Below, piece by piece: positions 35,671 to 46,208 of a DNA stretch of 64,000 nt. The notes beneath the pieces are model-generated. The model made no database searches and was not told where the DNA came from. It saw only the letters and a program-made list of their open reading frames with translations. Source of the stretch: Podocnemis expansa (lineage: Eukaryota > Chordata > Testudines > Podocnemididae); assembly GCA_007922195.1 (NCBI GenBank), contig ML681971.1:20443856-20507855 (forward strand). The letters run 5' to 3'. A program made the position numbers and the translations under genes. Each line of letters begins with the position of its first letter. Positions within the stretch are counted from its first letter, which is position 1.

Positions 35671-35939
35671 TTGGGAGGAACAATAGAAGGACATGGTCAT
35701 TTATGAACCTTTTTCCAAGAGGAAGGGTATCCATGCTCCTTTACCCTGGTGTCATGGCCAGATTCCTGTCTGAGTAACTCTGTCTTGTCCTGGCATGTCA
35801 GTTGGAAATGCCCATTTTTCCCCTCTTCTTGCTTATTACTATTGTGTGGTGATGGTTCTCCCTCCCAGATGTGACTGTGTATCAGTAGTGGGCCAAGTGG
35901 TTCATGCATGGTATGCCAAGCGCTTGGCCAACGTCCATC

Positions 35940-36025
35940 CATTAAGCCTCATACTCATCCTGTGAAGTGAGGAGTTTCCTAATTTGACAGATGGGGAAAC
36001 TGAAACATGGCTAGATAAAGTGCCT
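35940..36025 (+). repeat. MIR-like SINE fragment
   Basis: 'ttgacagatggggaaactga' is the MIR core; the copy directly abuts the CR1 3' end that follows. Confidence 0.55.
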
Positions 36026-36027
36026 TA

Positions 36028-36330
36028 GACTTTAAGGCCAGATGGGATCATTATGGTCATCTAGTCTGGCATCCCGCACAGTGCAGGCCACAGAACCTCA
36101 ACCACCCACTCCTCTAATGGACCCATCACCTCTGTCTGAGTTACTGATTGATGTCCTCAAATCATGATTTAAAGACTCCCAGTTACAGAGAATCTATCAT
36201 TTCCTTTAGTTTTAATCTGCAGGTGACCCATGCCCTATGCTTCACAGAATGGTGAAGATTGACTACAGGGGGAAATTATTTCCCGATCCCAGATATGGTG
36301 ATCAGTTAGATCCTGAGCAGGCAAGCAAGA
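36028..36330 (-). mobile_element. CR1-like LINE 3' end, antisense
   Basis: It runs 'actttaaggccagatgggat', 'catctagtctggcatcccgc' and 'tgccctatgcttcacagaat', then 'gatcagttagatcctgagca'. The same order occurs at 16788-17280 and 37185-37450, so it is the same CR1 subfamily. Confidence 0.65.
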
Positions 36331-36419
36331 CCCACCAGCTGGACACCTGGCTCACACTAGAAATCTATGGCAGAGCCAAAAACTTCTCCATGCCTCTGAT
36401 TCACCTTAAGGCCCTTTGT

Positions 36420-36505
36420 CTGTCTTGTGTGTTTGGACTTGAAGCATTTTGGAACAGGAGCTGTCTGTGTTTGTACAGCGCCTACCACGACAGGGCCTGA
36501 ATCTC
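36420..36505 (+). repeat. Old LINE-like tail
   Basis: 'ttttggaacaggagctgtct' with 'ttgtacagcgcctaccacga' is a clear copy of the tail family. Confidence 0.5.
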
Positions 36506-37184
36506 CATTGGAAGTTCTCTTGTTATTGCTAATAGCCCTCTGATTTTGTCATTTCCCTCACAGAAAATCCACAATTCCCTGTTCCACTCCGGGGAAAAAA
36601 CCAGCTATGACAGAAAGGAAACCCTGTAATGCCTACATTAAAGATTGAGAGAGAGCCCTAGTCTTTGAAACCTGTTCTTTTTCCACTCACAAGCAAGTGC
36701 CTCATATTCTGAGCCTTCCCAAATTGGTTTCTTCAACTCTCTCGTTAGAGTTGTGCCTGCCTGAGGACTTTAATGGGCTTTGCATTTTTAAAAAAAAGTC
36801 TATTCTTTTATATTTAAGGTACTGAGGGTTCCACTGAAAGCCAAAATATGCAAAACTAGAGTTTCTTTCCCCAGTGCACACAGCCAGCTCAGATTGGACT
36901 TTGAGACTTTCAATGGCACTTTTTAAATGAGAATTTTAATACAATTCAAAGGCCTGCACTTTATTTGCAGTGACTGTAGTTAATGTATGCATAATAAGAT
37001 GTGCTGCTCAAGCCCTGGGCTGGATGTTCAGTCAATGCTGATGGGTGCCAAATGTTCTGGGTCAGGTGACGCCTGCAAAGTCAAGCACGGTGATAGGGTG
37101 TGTTGTGTATGGACTGTCACTAGCCCAGTGCAGGTTCAGAGGCATTGTGGCCAGCTGGGGTGACTGGGAAGAGCAGATTCAGAT

Positions 37185-37850
37185 TGTTAGTTCAGAAGGT
37201 ACCATTGTAATCACCTAGTCTGACCTCTCACAGGCCACAGAACCTCACCCACCCACTTCTGTAATAGATTCCATCTTAAGACTGAGTTATTGAAGTCCTC
37301 GGTTTAAAGATGTCAAGGTACAGAGAATCCACCAGCAAATGAGCCATGCTACAGAGGAAGGTGGAAACCCTTGAGGACTATTCCAATCTGCCTTGGGGGA
37401 AAATTCCCTCCCATCCCCAGATAAGGTGATCAGTTAAACCCTGAGCTTGTGAGCAGGACTAACCAGCCAGACACCCAGAAAGAATTCTCTCTAGTAACTC
37501 AGAACCCATCCCATCACCAGCCATCGGGCATGTTTACTGCTACTAGTCAAGATGGATCAGTCATCTTTGGCTGTCCCATCCTACCATCCCTCCATAAACT
37601 CATAAGTTCACACACACAGCCTGCTAGGTTTCTTGCTTCCACTGCCACTCTTGGAAGGTTGTTCCAGATCTTCACTCCTCTGATAGTTAGAAACCTGCAT
37701 CTAATTTCAAGTCTAAGCTTCCTGACAGCCAGTTGCTCTTGTGTCCACCCTGGAGTTGAACTAAAATAACTCCTCACCTTGCCTGGCATTTACCCCTCTG
37801 ACATATTTATAGGCTCCCATTGGTCGTCTTTTGGTTACTGTCCCTTTTGA
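37185..37850 (-). mobile_element. CR1 LINE 3' portion, antisense
   Basis: The - strand shows a decayed CR1 ORF2 tail ('RKLRLEIRCRFLTIRGVKIW', about 37725-37665) followed by 'NNLPR', the family's WN.LP motif. The 3' UTR in antisense matches 16788 and 36028 word for word in places, including 'ccacccacttctgtaataga'. Confidence 0.75.
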
Positions 37851-37964
37851 GCGAATGCTACTTCTGCATCCCTGTCCTCGCACCATCCGTAGTAGCAGAA
37901 TTGCAAAGGTCGCAGGGGTGTGTCAGTAGCTAACTTGTTCCATGTATTAGCTCAGATAATTCTT

Positions 37965-38180
37965 CTTGATTATTTGTGTTACAGTAGCATCTAAAGACCT
38001 AAACCCTGACCAGTCCCGTTTGTGTCAGGGTGCTGTACATAGACATAGTGAGGAACAGTCTCTGCCCCTAGGAGCTTCCAGTCTACTTAGACAAGGGAGG
38101 GAGGGGAAACAGAGAGATGGAGGTGAAGTGACTTGACCAAGGTCTAAAGGTAGATAAGCGGCAAAGCTTGGAACAGTCCA
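37965..38180 (-). repeat. MIR and tail composite, antisense
   Basis: 'gttacagtagcatctaaaga', 'ggtgctgtacatagacatag' and 'tctctgcccctaggagcttc' are the antisense tail, followed by 'gaagtgacttgaccaaggtc', the MIR core. Confidence 0.5.
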
Positions 38181-38363
38181 AATCTCATGAGTCCCTGTTC
38201 GCTTCCTTCTCTGCTGGACTATACCAAACCTTTCATTGTCCTTGCATGACCACTGCATGTTGTGGTACAGGCAGCCTGGCTCAGTCCTCTTGAGCAGAGA
38301 AAGGGTGGGGTGGCGAGCTCCATGTTGCTCATTCTTTATGGAGAGGCTTGTGGCTCTATCAGT

Positions 38364-39814
38364 TGTTGAACCCCGGGTTCGTGATGTGACTGGGATGGAC
38401 CAGTGACACCCACCAATGAGACGGACACCAGTTCAAGTAAACAAAAAAGCTACTTTTATAGTGACACCTTAAACACCTTTAACCACTTAACAGTGTAAAA
38501 CAAGGAGATCTATGCAAAAACACTTGTAATCAACTAACAATATGAAAGAAAAATCTATATAGGACACTTATAACCAACTAACAGCATAAAGCAAAATCTA
38601 AATGAATACTTATAACTAAATGACAATGTAAAGCTAAAAACCTATGCAAAGCACTTATAACCAAGTAACGGTGTGGAGCAAGAAAGTCTATATAAAGCAC
38701 CTGTAAAACACCTACAACCAAACAACAGGATAAAGCATGAAAGTCTATGCAAAACACTTACAACCTACAAAAGTACTTATAGTTAAATAACAGTATGGAG
38801 TAATGACCTACAAGAGGGTGGCCATAATAAGTCAAGGACTTTTCTGGCCTTTTACTGCCTCAACATCAGTATAGGCACTGACCAGCCCACCCAACGCGTA
38901 TTTACCAATGGCTGAAAGCCATTCCTCCTTGCTAGCCAAGAAGGGTGGGCAGCAGAATGAAAAAGTCAGATGAGAAAAATAAACCCCCACACTCCCCCCG
39001 TGTACACTGGGGAAGTTTGGGCCCAACAGTTTAGAGCAGAAGCAGAGTAGTGAACAATTATACAATAAGAAGGATGCAAAATACAAATGACTAATAAAAC
39101 ACCTGGCAAATTAACACCACAAAACTATGCTAGACCATAAACAACTATATCATGAAAGGACTATACAGGATACAGAGAAAATAGTAACAGCTACACAAAC
39201 TATGCAAAACTCAGGTAAAGAAGCTGCAATCACAGACTATATATAAATGGTACCAAGTAGAATGATTAAGAGAAAATAAGAGGCCTATATCGATTTATAA
39301 TACCTGTCCCAGGACTGCAGTAGAACCCAAAGCGAGGAGGCAGACCAGCTGCAGCATCTCAGCACTGAATCGTTCGGCTGGCGATCCATGTACACCCCCC
39401 CAAAAAAAGGTCTCGGGGGTGGGTGCTCCCTGTCTCAGTCGGGGGATCAGTCCGACCGGGTCGCGACGTGCCCTTTAGAATCTGAGGGTGGGAGAACAAC
39501 AAGCCGGCTGAGACGGGGTTTTAATAGAATTTTGCCCAGCCGGAGTAAAAATAGCCAATTAGGAGTGGGATCCTGGTCAGGACCAATGATAAAACTGGGA
39601 CCCCAGACAGTGACCCCTCCTGCGTGGTGACGGGGGTGCTGAGAAACTGTTCAGGGGGGATAGGAACTCACTCCCCTTCTTGTTGACACAAAGCTAGGGA
39701 GGAAGAAACTCACACAGGAGATTGAGGCCCATCAGGGAAGATCGATCCTTAACACTCTTCCCCTTGAGCTGGATAGCCCGGAGATGAGACCCATCAGGGG
39801 AGATAGATACTTAA
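38364..39814 (-). mobile_element. Candidate long terminal repeat
   Basis: Read on the - strand, a block starts TGTTAAG (at 39814, or at 39754 for a second copy of the same words) and ends TTCAACA at 38364. Both candidate starts follow a purine-rich tract, like the polypurine tract that precedes a 3' LTR. A CACTATAAAAG box lies at about 38455-38466, roughly 90 bp before the end. It contains a 45-bp tandem repeat and a 62-bp duplication, as LTR U3 regions often do. No target duplication, primer site or coding region was found, so an LTR identity is only likely. Confidence 0.4.
38473..38815. repeat. Minisatellite-like array, ~45-bp unit
   Basis: About seven degenerate units follow each other, each with the order ACACTTATAACCAA, TAACAGTATAAAG and AAATCTATGCAAA. 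Units differ by substitutions and small gaps. The array is AT-rich and sits in the candidate LTR. Confidence 0.75.
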
Positions 39815-39838
39815 CACTCCTCCCTGTGAGCTCCATAG
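39716..39838. repeat. 62-bp tandem duplication
   Basis: Both units share 'ggagat', 'cccatcaggg', 'gat', 'cttaacactc' and 'tgagct' in the same order, offset by about 62 bp (ggagat at 39717 and 39780). Confidence 0.75.
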
Positions 39839-40063
39839 TCTAGAGGGCTACGTTGGGGGGGGGCGGGTGGCCATTATGTCTGCCACCTCTTTTGACATCA
39901 GTGTATACCTCAAGCAGCCCTTGCATCTGGGAACACAAAGAAGGTTTGTGACTAGCCTCATCCAGAGGCATGGGGCTGGGGAGGCTTTTGGTGCTTCCTC
40001 ATCTTGTGCTTGCAAACCATCCAGGGCCCTAGTCACGTTGAGACGTGCTGGTCCTGTGTGTGT

Positions 40064-40773
40064 TGTCGGGGAAAACTGGTCCGGGTTCCCAACCTGAGAA
40101 GGGAATCCCAAATCCTTCCCACAGGTGAAGGCCCGTTCCCAGCTGAGACTCCAATAGGCAGAGAATGAGATGTGGTTCAAAGTTTATTATTCAGCTGAAT
40201 AATAAAAGGAACTGCAGCAGAGGGAAGCAAAGAGAAGCTAGCCTGTTTGAACAAGAACCCCCAGTATAGGGGTTACAGGTCATACATACTTTCTAACATG
40301 CAAAATACGATATACATAATGCAACAAGCTCATGCATAATACAACAAGTTACATCATGCCTAAAATCCATACATGGTATTACTACTTTTAATATGCAGGT
40401 TACATAATTAGATTATACTTAATAGGCAGCATATAGTTAGCCCACCTCTGTTGTTGTTTACAGCTTATTTGGGTAACAGTTACTGTCTTTGACCAATGAG
40501 AGTGGCCAGACTCCTGTGACCCCTCAGCTACCTAGCCTCCGTCAACCTGTTTACCAGACTAGGTTGATGGCTTCCCATCAGGGGACAGACAGGAGTGATT
40601 GTCTCATAATAAACCTTTGTGGACTACCTCATGTATCTATAGAAGCAGTCTAACACCCTATCAATCTAAACCTCCTAGCTCCCCTGACTGACTAAACTTG
40701 TCTAAGCAAACACAACAGTCTTTGGCACAGAACTTCCTGACCGAACTTACTCCATCTTTAAACCTCCCTTACA
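40064..40773 (-). mobile_element. Candidate solo LTR
   Basis: On the - strand it starts TGTAAGGGAGG and ends CCCCGACA, so it has TG...CA ends. Flanks gtgtgt (40058-40063) and gtgtgc (40774-40779) look like a 6-bp duplication with one mismatch, though GT-rich flanks can do this by chance. An AATAAA signal lies about 100 bp before the end (- strand, near 40180). At 710 bp the length suits a retroviral-type solo LTR. No coding sequence is present. Confidence 0.5.
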
Positions 40774-41189
40774 GTGTGCACGTGTCTCTGTTACAACAGC
40801 ATTGAATTTGTTTTTGCAAGGAGTCCTTATTGAGTGTGAGGCCTTTCCCTAATATTCTTTGCTAGCCTTGACATGGTAGGAAGCTGTAAACTAATTTATA
40901 GGCAGAAAGGCCTCACCCCACCCCACTGTAGTCAATGTGATTTCTTCCCTCACCTTTCCCTGTCCCCTGCACATGTGTATGCACATTTTTGTGTCTCTGC
41001 ATGACACATGGCTACAGTTTAGGTCAGTGGAGAAGTGGCTGATTGGGATCCACTTTCACATAATAGGGAGGAGGCTGTTGGGAGGGTGTTTGGAGCCCAG
41101 CTGGACCCATTTGTTTCACCGGGGCTTTGAGGCAGGAGCAAGTGGGGGGATGTTCTTATTCAGAAGTGTTGCTCAGCGGAAGACTGAAC

Positions 41190-41280
41190 TGGTGAAGGTT
41201 GTAGAATTTTTGTTGCAGTAACGCCTAGGATCTAGACACTGTATGAACCCAGGACAAAAAGAGTCCCTGCCCCTCAAGAG
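41190..41280 (-). repeat. Old LINE-like tail, antisense
   Basis: 'ttgcagtaacgcctaggatc', 'gacactgtatgaacccagga' and 'agagtccctgcccctcaaga' match the antisense tail family. Confidence 0.5.
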
Positions 41281-41828
41281 AAATTAGTACTAGATTTTCT
41301 GAATTTAAACAACCAGAATGCTGCTCAGAGCTGCTGTTAGGGCACATCTTATTTGCATTTATTAAGCAGCCCCTTAATTCTTTGTTTGTTTTTTTTTAAG
41401 TATTTGCATTCATTTATTTTTAAGTCATATAGCCCTGGGGCTTTTTGAAGTCTGCTGCTGCTTTTCATTTCAGCACCTTAGTATAAAGTAGCGAGGAAAA
41501 GGCTCTTCCTGCTTCTAATGTAGCTGGTAATGTTACTTCCTTAGCTTTTCTCTTCTTCCACTCTGCCTTGTTTCCACACCACATTAAATCAGGAACTACA
41601 TTTTGTCAGAAATTCATGCTGTTTGCTTGAGATTTTCAAAGACTATTGCAGGCGTTAGATACCCAGTGCCTGTTGCATTTCAGTGGGGCTATGTTGCCTA
41701 ATTTAAATATCCTAGCCACTGTCCTGAAAATACTGTATAATCCTTGATACTTACAAACCTGTTGATATAGATCAGTCCCCAAGGCCAGGCTCCAGTAATG
41801 TAGCTTCTTAAAGCTGTGATTCTAGATC

Positions 41829-42044
41829 AGTTTTCAACCTTTTTTATTTGCAAGCCCTAAAAAAATTTTTTGAATTATGTGGACCCCTTTGGAATCTTAC
41901 ATGTAGTTTGTGAACCTCCAGAGTTCCCCAGCTTGTGGGTTGAAAACCACTGTTCTGTGGTAACAACAGCCTTGTGCTGACCCCTGGACAATAAGTTCTG
42001 CATGCCCAGGGATCCAGGGACCACAGGTTAAAAGCCACTATCCT
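41829..42044. mobile_element. Degenerate hAT-like element
   Basis: It starts CAGTTTTCAACCTTTTT and contains GGGTTGAAAACCACTG at 41938-41953, inverted ends of a known type. A second similar end (GGTTAAAAGCCACTA) lies near 42044, with flanks ttctagat and tcctagct (6 of 8). Which of the two is the true end is unclear. Confidence 0.55.
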
Positions 42045-42819
42045 AGCTGATGTAATCTCTGGAAAAGAAAGTCTGAAATGTTGGCCATAAAAAGGCAGTT
42101 TTGTGTTCAAATAGTTTTTACTAATTAAAAAAGGCAAGGAAAGTTTTGGACTGCATGAACTTTCAGGATGCTGAGCTAATAAGAAAGGGGAAATCTAGCT
42201 TGTTTCTTACCAAACTGCAGGGGGAAATCAGCAAGGAACACAGGTCTCTGAATTAGTGGCAGATTCTCCTGGCTCAAAGTGAGAGAGACTGACCATGACC
42301 TGCTACTTTGATGTCTTATTTGTTCTGTGACATTTAGGAATTGGTGGGCTGCTTCTTTCCCCTGAAATGATTGCAGAGCTCCTGGTGTTTTGACAGGCAG
42401 TCCCTGAGGTGCATTACATACCTGTGATGGCCCAAGAAGTGACTTTGCTCAGCTGAATAACACCTTGTTGATGTATAAATGGGATGTGCAGTGGACAGCC
42501 ATGTAAGTGAAGCCTTTGCTCTTCACAAATCTGGTTGCTGCAGCCATGGGAATGTAATATCAGTGGTGCCTTTGGGGAGATGCTATGCGTCAGTCCATTA
42601 AGAACTAATAATAGTTCCTGGCACTTTGTTGTGAAGGAGAAAGCAAAAGAGGGCATTTTATTTATCATCTGTAGAAAGGTGGGCCATATTTGTGATTTCG
42701 AGGGTTTGGAGAGAGATTGTAGCCTAGTCAGTTGTCGAATGGATAAGGAAATAATAGGCCAAGATTCTTCCTTTGTGTCTCATGGATTTTTGATTGTTAA
42801 GGGGTCTACTTTTCAGAGG

Positions 42820-42895
42820 CAGTTTGCCATTGTGCTAGGCACTGTACAAAGATAGAACAAAAAGATGGCCCCTGCCCCAAAGATCTTAAAAATTT
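42820..42895 (-). repeat. Old LINE-like tail, antisense
   Basis: 'attgtgctaggcactgtaca' and 'gatggcccctgccccaaaga' are typical of the family. Confidence 0.55.
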
Positions 42896-44375
42896 AGCAT
42901 GCCATTATAAGATGCTTGGTGACAGATAGTTGGGAGAAATACAAAGAAACGAGGCGGTGTTGGCCAATAAGATAGGCAGTGGTTTCAGGATATCAACTAC
43001 CTAGCTGGTGTCAAAGTTTTTGTAGCTGACGTGGCAAAAGAGAGTTTTAAGGAAAGATCTGATTGGGAGCAAGGAGATGGCTGTAACATCTGATGAGTCT
43101 TATAGTCAAATTCTGTTTGACTGGTAGATATGGAAATACTTATTCCCTCCAACCTCAGCTTTGTTTAATGCACTTTCTGTTTTCCTAGTTCATTACATTC
43201 ACTGGGGTATAATAACAGTCTCTGCTCTCCAATTCTTACTATCCCATTTGTATCTATTATTCATGGGATCATGTTTTAAGGGAACCGAACAGCAATGAGA
43301 TTTTAGAAAGCAATCCATACTGTGCACATTCTGAGCTGCTTGATGGGTAGATTTCACAGCCAAATGTGCATTACTCCCATAATAAAAATAATTAAACATG
43401 GACTGTCGTCTTAATTATTTTTAACTTTAAGATATATTGATAACTTCGCTGGCTAAAAACACACTGTGCTGAGATAGTATTTTCCATACCCATGTTAACT
43501 GTGGAAACATGGTTGCAAGTGGCATACTTGTAATTTGGATTTGTCAACACCTTTGTTAGCCACGCTGGAATCCTGTTGCATTTAACACCCGCTATATTAG
43601 TCTTAAAAGGCAATGTGAGGCTTGAGATCTACAGTTGCTAGTTGTTTATCGGATATAAATATACTCTTGTGAGATTTCTAATTTAGAGGAATTTTTGTTT
43701 CACCTTAATCTCAACAGTTGGGGTTGTTTCCATTGAACAGATACTTTGAATAAAGGAAGCGATATGATCCTGAATTCTCTTAGTGTACCATAATGACATT
43801 AAATTTCAGTCAGATGACTAGAAACAGGAAAAACAGCCTGGAAAAACGCAATTTTTAGACATGTATCCACTCTTTTTGTCAGTGTAAATGTAATTATTAT
43901 ATTTTCAGGAAGCTGATAGGGTAGGTAAGTGTTAAGATGATTTTGTTTTGTATGTGTCCAAGCCGATAAAACTTGACTTTTTAACAAGCTTTTCCATCTA
44001 ACTGTGTGAAAAGCTATTTTCTGCCTGAATAATAAACCTGTTACTGGTAATTAAACCCATTAATTAGAAAATTCAGGATCCCTATACTGTATAAATTAAA
44101 AAGCTCCATTTTGGTGTTGCAGAAGTGTCAGTGATGTAGGGCCGTATTTAATGGTTCTCTCAAGGGTTCTTTTTAAAGTTTTATTCGAGGATGAAAATTC
44201 TGCATTGGGTCAACATCTGAGACCACTGTCTGCATAGAGTAGGGGAATGAGTCACCCCGAGAGAGACAAGTCAGCCAGCGTTTCCATCGCTGCCCACCCC
44301 CTGAAGTTTATGTTAAGGGAGGGCAGCTATGCCAGAGGAGGCTGGCTTGGGCTTGGGAGGTGAACAGTGTTTCAC

Positions 44376-44518
44376 AGACTCATAGAAGATTAAGGATGGA
44401 AAGGACCTCAGGAGGTCCTGTAGTCCAACTGCCTGCCCAAAGCAGCGCCCATCCCAGCTGAGGCTTTGTTGAGCTGCACCTTAGAAACATATAAGGCTGG
44501 AGGTTCCATCACTTTTCC
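44376..44518 (-). mobile_element. CR1 LINE 3' end, antisense
   Basis: 'agactcatagaagattaagg', 'atggaaaggacctcaggagg' and 'gtagtccaactgcctgccca' are the antisense CR1 terminus. About 140 bp remain. Confidence 0.75.
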
Positions 44519-44554
44519 TAAAAACAAAAAAACCAAAAAAAAAACCAAACCACA

Positions 44555-44655
44555 CCCCAAGGAGTTTGGTAGCACTTGTAAAGACTAACAAATTTATTCA
44601 TTGCATGAGCTTTCATGGGAGAAAATCTGATGTGGTCTGATGCTTTGAAGATGGG
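44555..44655 (+). repeat. Short repeat, 'gttagtctggtt' family
   Basis: It has 'gtaaagactaacaaatttat', 'tgcatgagctttcatgggag' and 'tctgatgctttgaag', the 3' two thirds of the family, preceded by an A/C-rich simple stretch (44520-44553). Confidence 0.65.
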
Positions 44656-44944
44656 GGAAGCCCTGTCCCCACCTGACATTTTGGGTGGCACGGGCTTCCT
44701 TTCAAGTCCTCAGTTGGTGGGGCTACTTCCTGCCACTATAGCTTTTCCTAACTGCCAGCAAATTTCCAGGCCTCCACGTGCTGGTTGTTAATGGCATAAG
44801 CCAGAGGTAAATTTATTCCATTTGCCATTCCTGCATCAGGCTGCTGTGGAACCTTTCCTGCTCCATAAGAGACTGCCGAGTGGTGAGCCCACTGGATGCT
44901 AGTGCTGTTCGCTCTCACGTAGCCTAATTTCTGCAAGCCCCATG

Positions 44945-45035
44945 TAATACTCAGCCTTGTTTATTATTTGTATTGTCAAAGTGCCTAGATGCTCAGGGAC
45001 CAGGGTCACATTGTGCTAGACACTGAACGAACGCA
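44945..45035 (-). repeat. Old LINE-like tail, antisense
   Basis: 'attatttgtattgtcaaagt', 'gcctagatgctcagggacca' and 'attgtgctagacactgaacg' are the antisense tail. It continues at 45390-45460 beyond the hAT insertion ('gagacaacagatgaagacag'), so the hAT copy may have landed within it. Confidence 0.5.
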
Positions 45036-45041
45036 CACACG

Positions 45042-45044
<3 letters not shown>

Positions 45045-45086
<42 letters not shown>
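45045..45086 (+). repeat. (TC)21 microsatellite
   Basis: An uninterrupted TC dinucleotide run of 42 bases, likely polymorphic. Confidence 0.97.
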
Positions 45087-45089
<3 letters not shown>

Positions 45090-45116
45090 AGAGTTACTTC
45101 ACCAAAGAGCTTATGA

Positions 45117-45388
45117 CAGGGCTTGACAACATTGTCTCCCAGGTAGGCACCCAGTTTCAAACTAAGGTGCCAAGCTGGGATGCCCCCACCGCCAAAAAAC
45201 TGCTGCTGTCATTTCTGGCAGTGGCACAGAGCCCCCTACCGCCAAAATGGTGCTGAATCTCCTGAGCTCTGTGACAGATAGCAGCAACTCTATTTTTAGG
45301 CGCCAGAGAGCACTCTGCTGCTGCAGTTGCATGGTGGAGCTAGGTACCATGCTACAAATCTCTAGTGGCAGGAGTCTGTCGAGCCCCA
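45117..45388 (+). mobile_element. hAT element, copy 3 of 3 (longer form)
   Basis: It begins CAGGGCTTGACAAC and ends GTCGAGCCCCA. The 8-bp duplication is gcttatga (45109-45116) and gcttatgg (45389-45396). At 272 bp it is longer than the two 155-bp copies and holds a doubled middle region ('ccgccaaaa' twice). Confidence 0.82.
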
Positions 45389-45866
45389 GCTTATGGTCTA
45401 AGAAGATAAGAGACAACAGATGAAGACAGACAGATTGACAGAGGAGCACAAGCGAATATAGAGACACAGTTGGTTACCATGATATCTTGTGACCTGAGCA
45501 TGCCAGTGACCCAATAATTATGAGGTTTCTTATCCGTTTCATGGCACAGATGAGCTCTAAGAGTTTTGAAGGCAGCTAATGAGTTAGTTTTGGGGATGTT
45601 CATAGAGAATGCCTTCCAGAGAAGTGGGACATTATGGGAGAACGCATGTAGGTGGGTGGTGAAGGCTAGTATTGTGAGCCAGTCGGCGGCTAGAGTCGAC
45701 TTTTCAGGACTTGACGATGGATAGGGTTCTGAATCTAAACGAACCTTGGCTTAATTAGTTCTTAAGCTTCACAATCCCTTCCCTCCACCTCTTGACTGCT
45801 GTTAAGAACCTACTCGATAAAAAACCAACAACTTTGCTGAAATAGAAATAGAAGCATTTTGAAAAT

Positions 45867-46107
45867 GGCGGGTTACTCATCAGTAACCGTCCTTTCTTCG
45901 AGATGGGCTGCTCGGATCCATTCAGTAGTAGGTGTCTCCATGCCGGAGCGCCGGATTGGTTGGAAAAAACTTGTCCTAGCCTTCCAGAAGAGGGGAGGCA
46001 GCCACCGCCCCTTGCGCCACCTGTGGCTATATATATGGCTGCCTCCCTACCCTCTCCTCAGTTCCTTAGAGTCGCCAACTCCAGAAGCGGGGATGGAGGG
46101 GAGGGAC
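45867..46107 (-). repeat. DIRS-2 3' inverted terminal repeat
   Basis: It pairs with 52636-52793: 'cggattggttggaaaaaact' here against its complement near 52715-52734, and a CTATATATA block at 46027-46035 against TATATATA at 52651-52658. The outermost part contains 'gggttactcatcagtaaccg' and TTCTTCGAGATG, words also present at the end of DIRS-1. Confidence 0.85.
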
Positions 46108-46208
46108 CTGAATGGATCCGAGCAGCCCATCCCGACGAAGGACAGTTACTGGTGAGTAACCCACCGTTCTTCTTCGGGAGCTGCTTGGATGCATTCAGTA
46201 ATAGGTGA
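46108..46208. repeat. DIRS-2 internal complementary region
   Basis: Its left half is the reverse complement of the element's left end (45867-45920, 'ggatccgagcagcccat' words) and its right half the reverse complement of the right end (52750-52793, 'ttggatgcattcagtaatag' words). The two halves meet at 'gagtaacccaccgttcttct', the expected junction of joined ends. This is the diagnostic DIRS arrangement. Confidence 0.85.

Noticed and set aside
38473..38815. CRISPR-like array
   Set aside because: The units are contiguous and degenerate with no unique spacers, and the DNA is vertebrate.
40064..40773. Full endogenous retrovirus
   Set aside because: Only an LTR-like block is seen; neither gag, pol nor env motifs lie next to it, so at most a solo LTR is supported.
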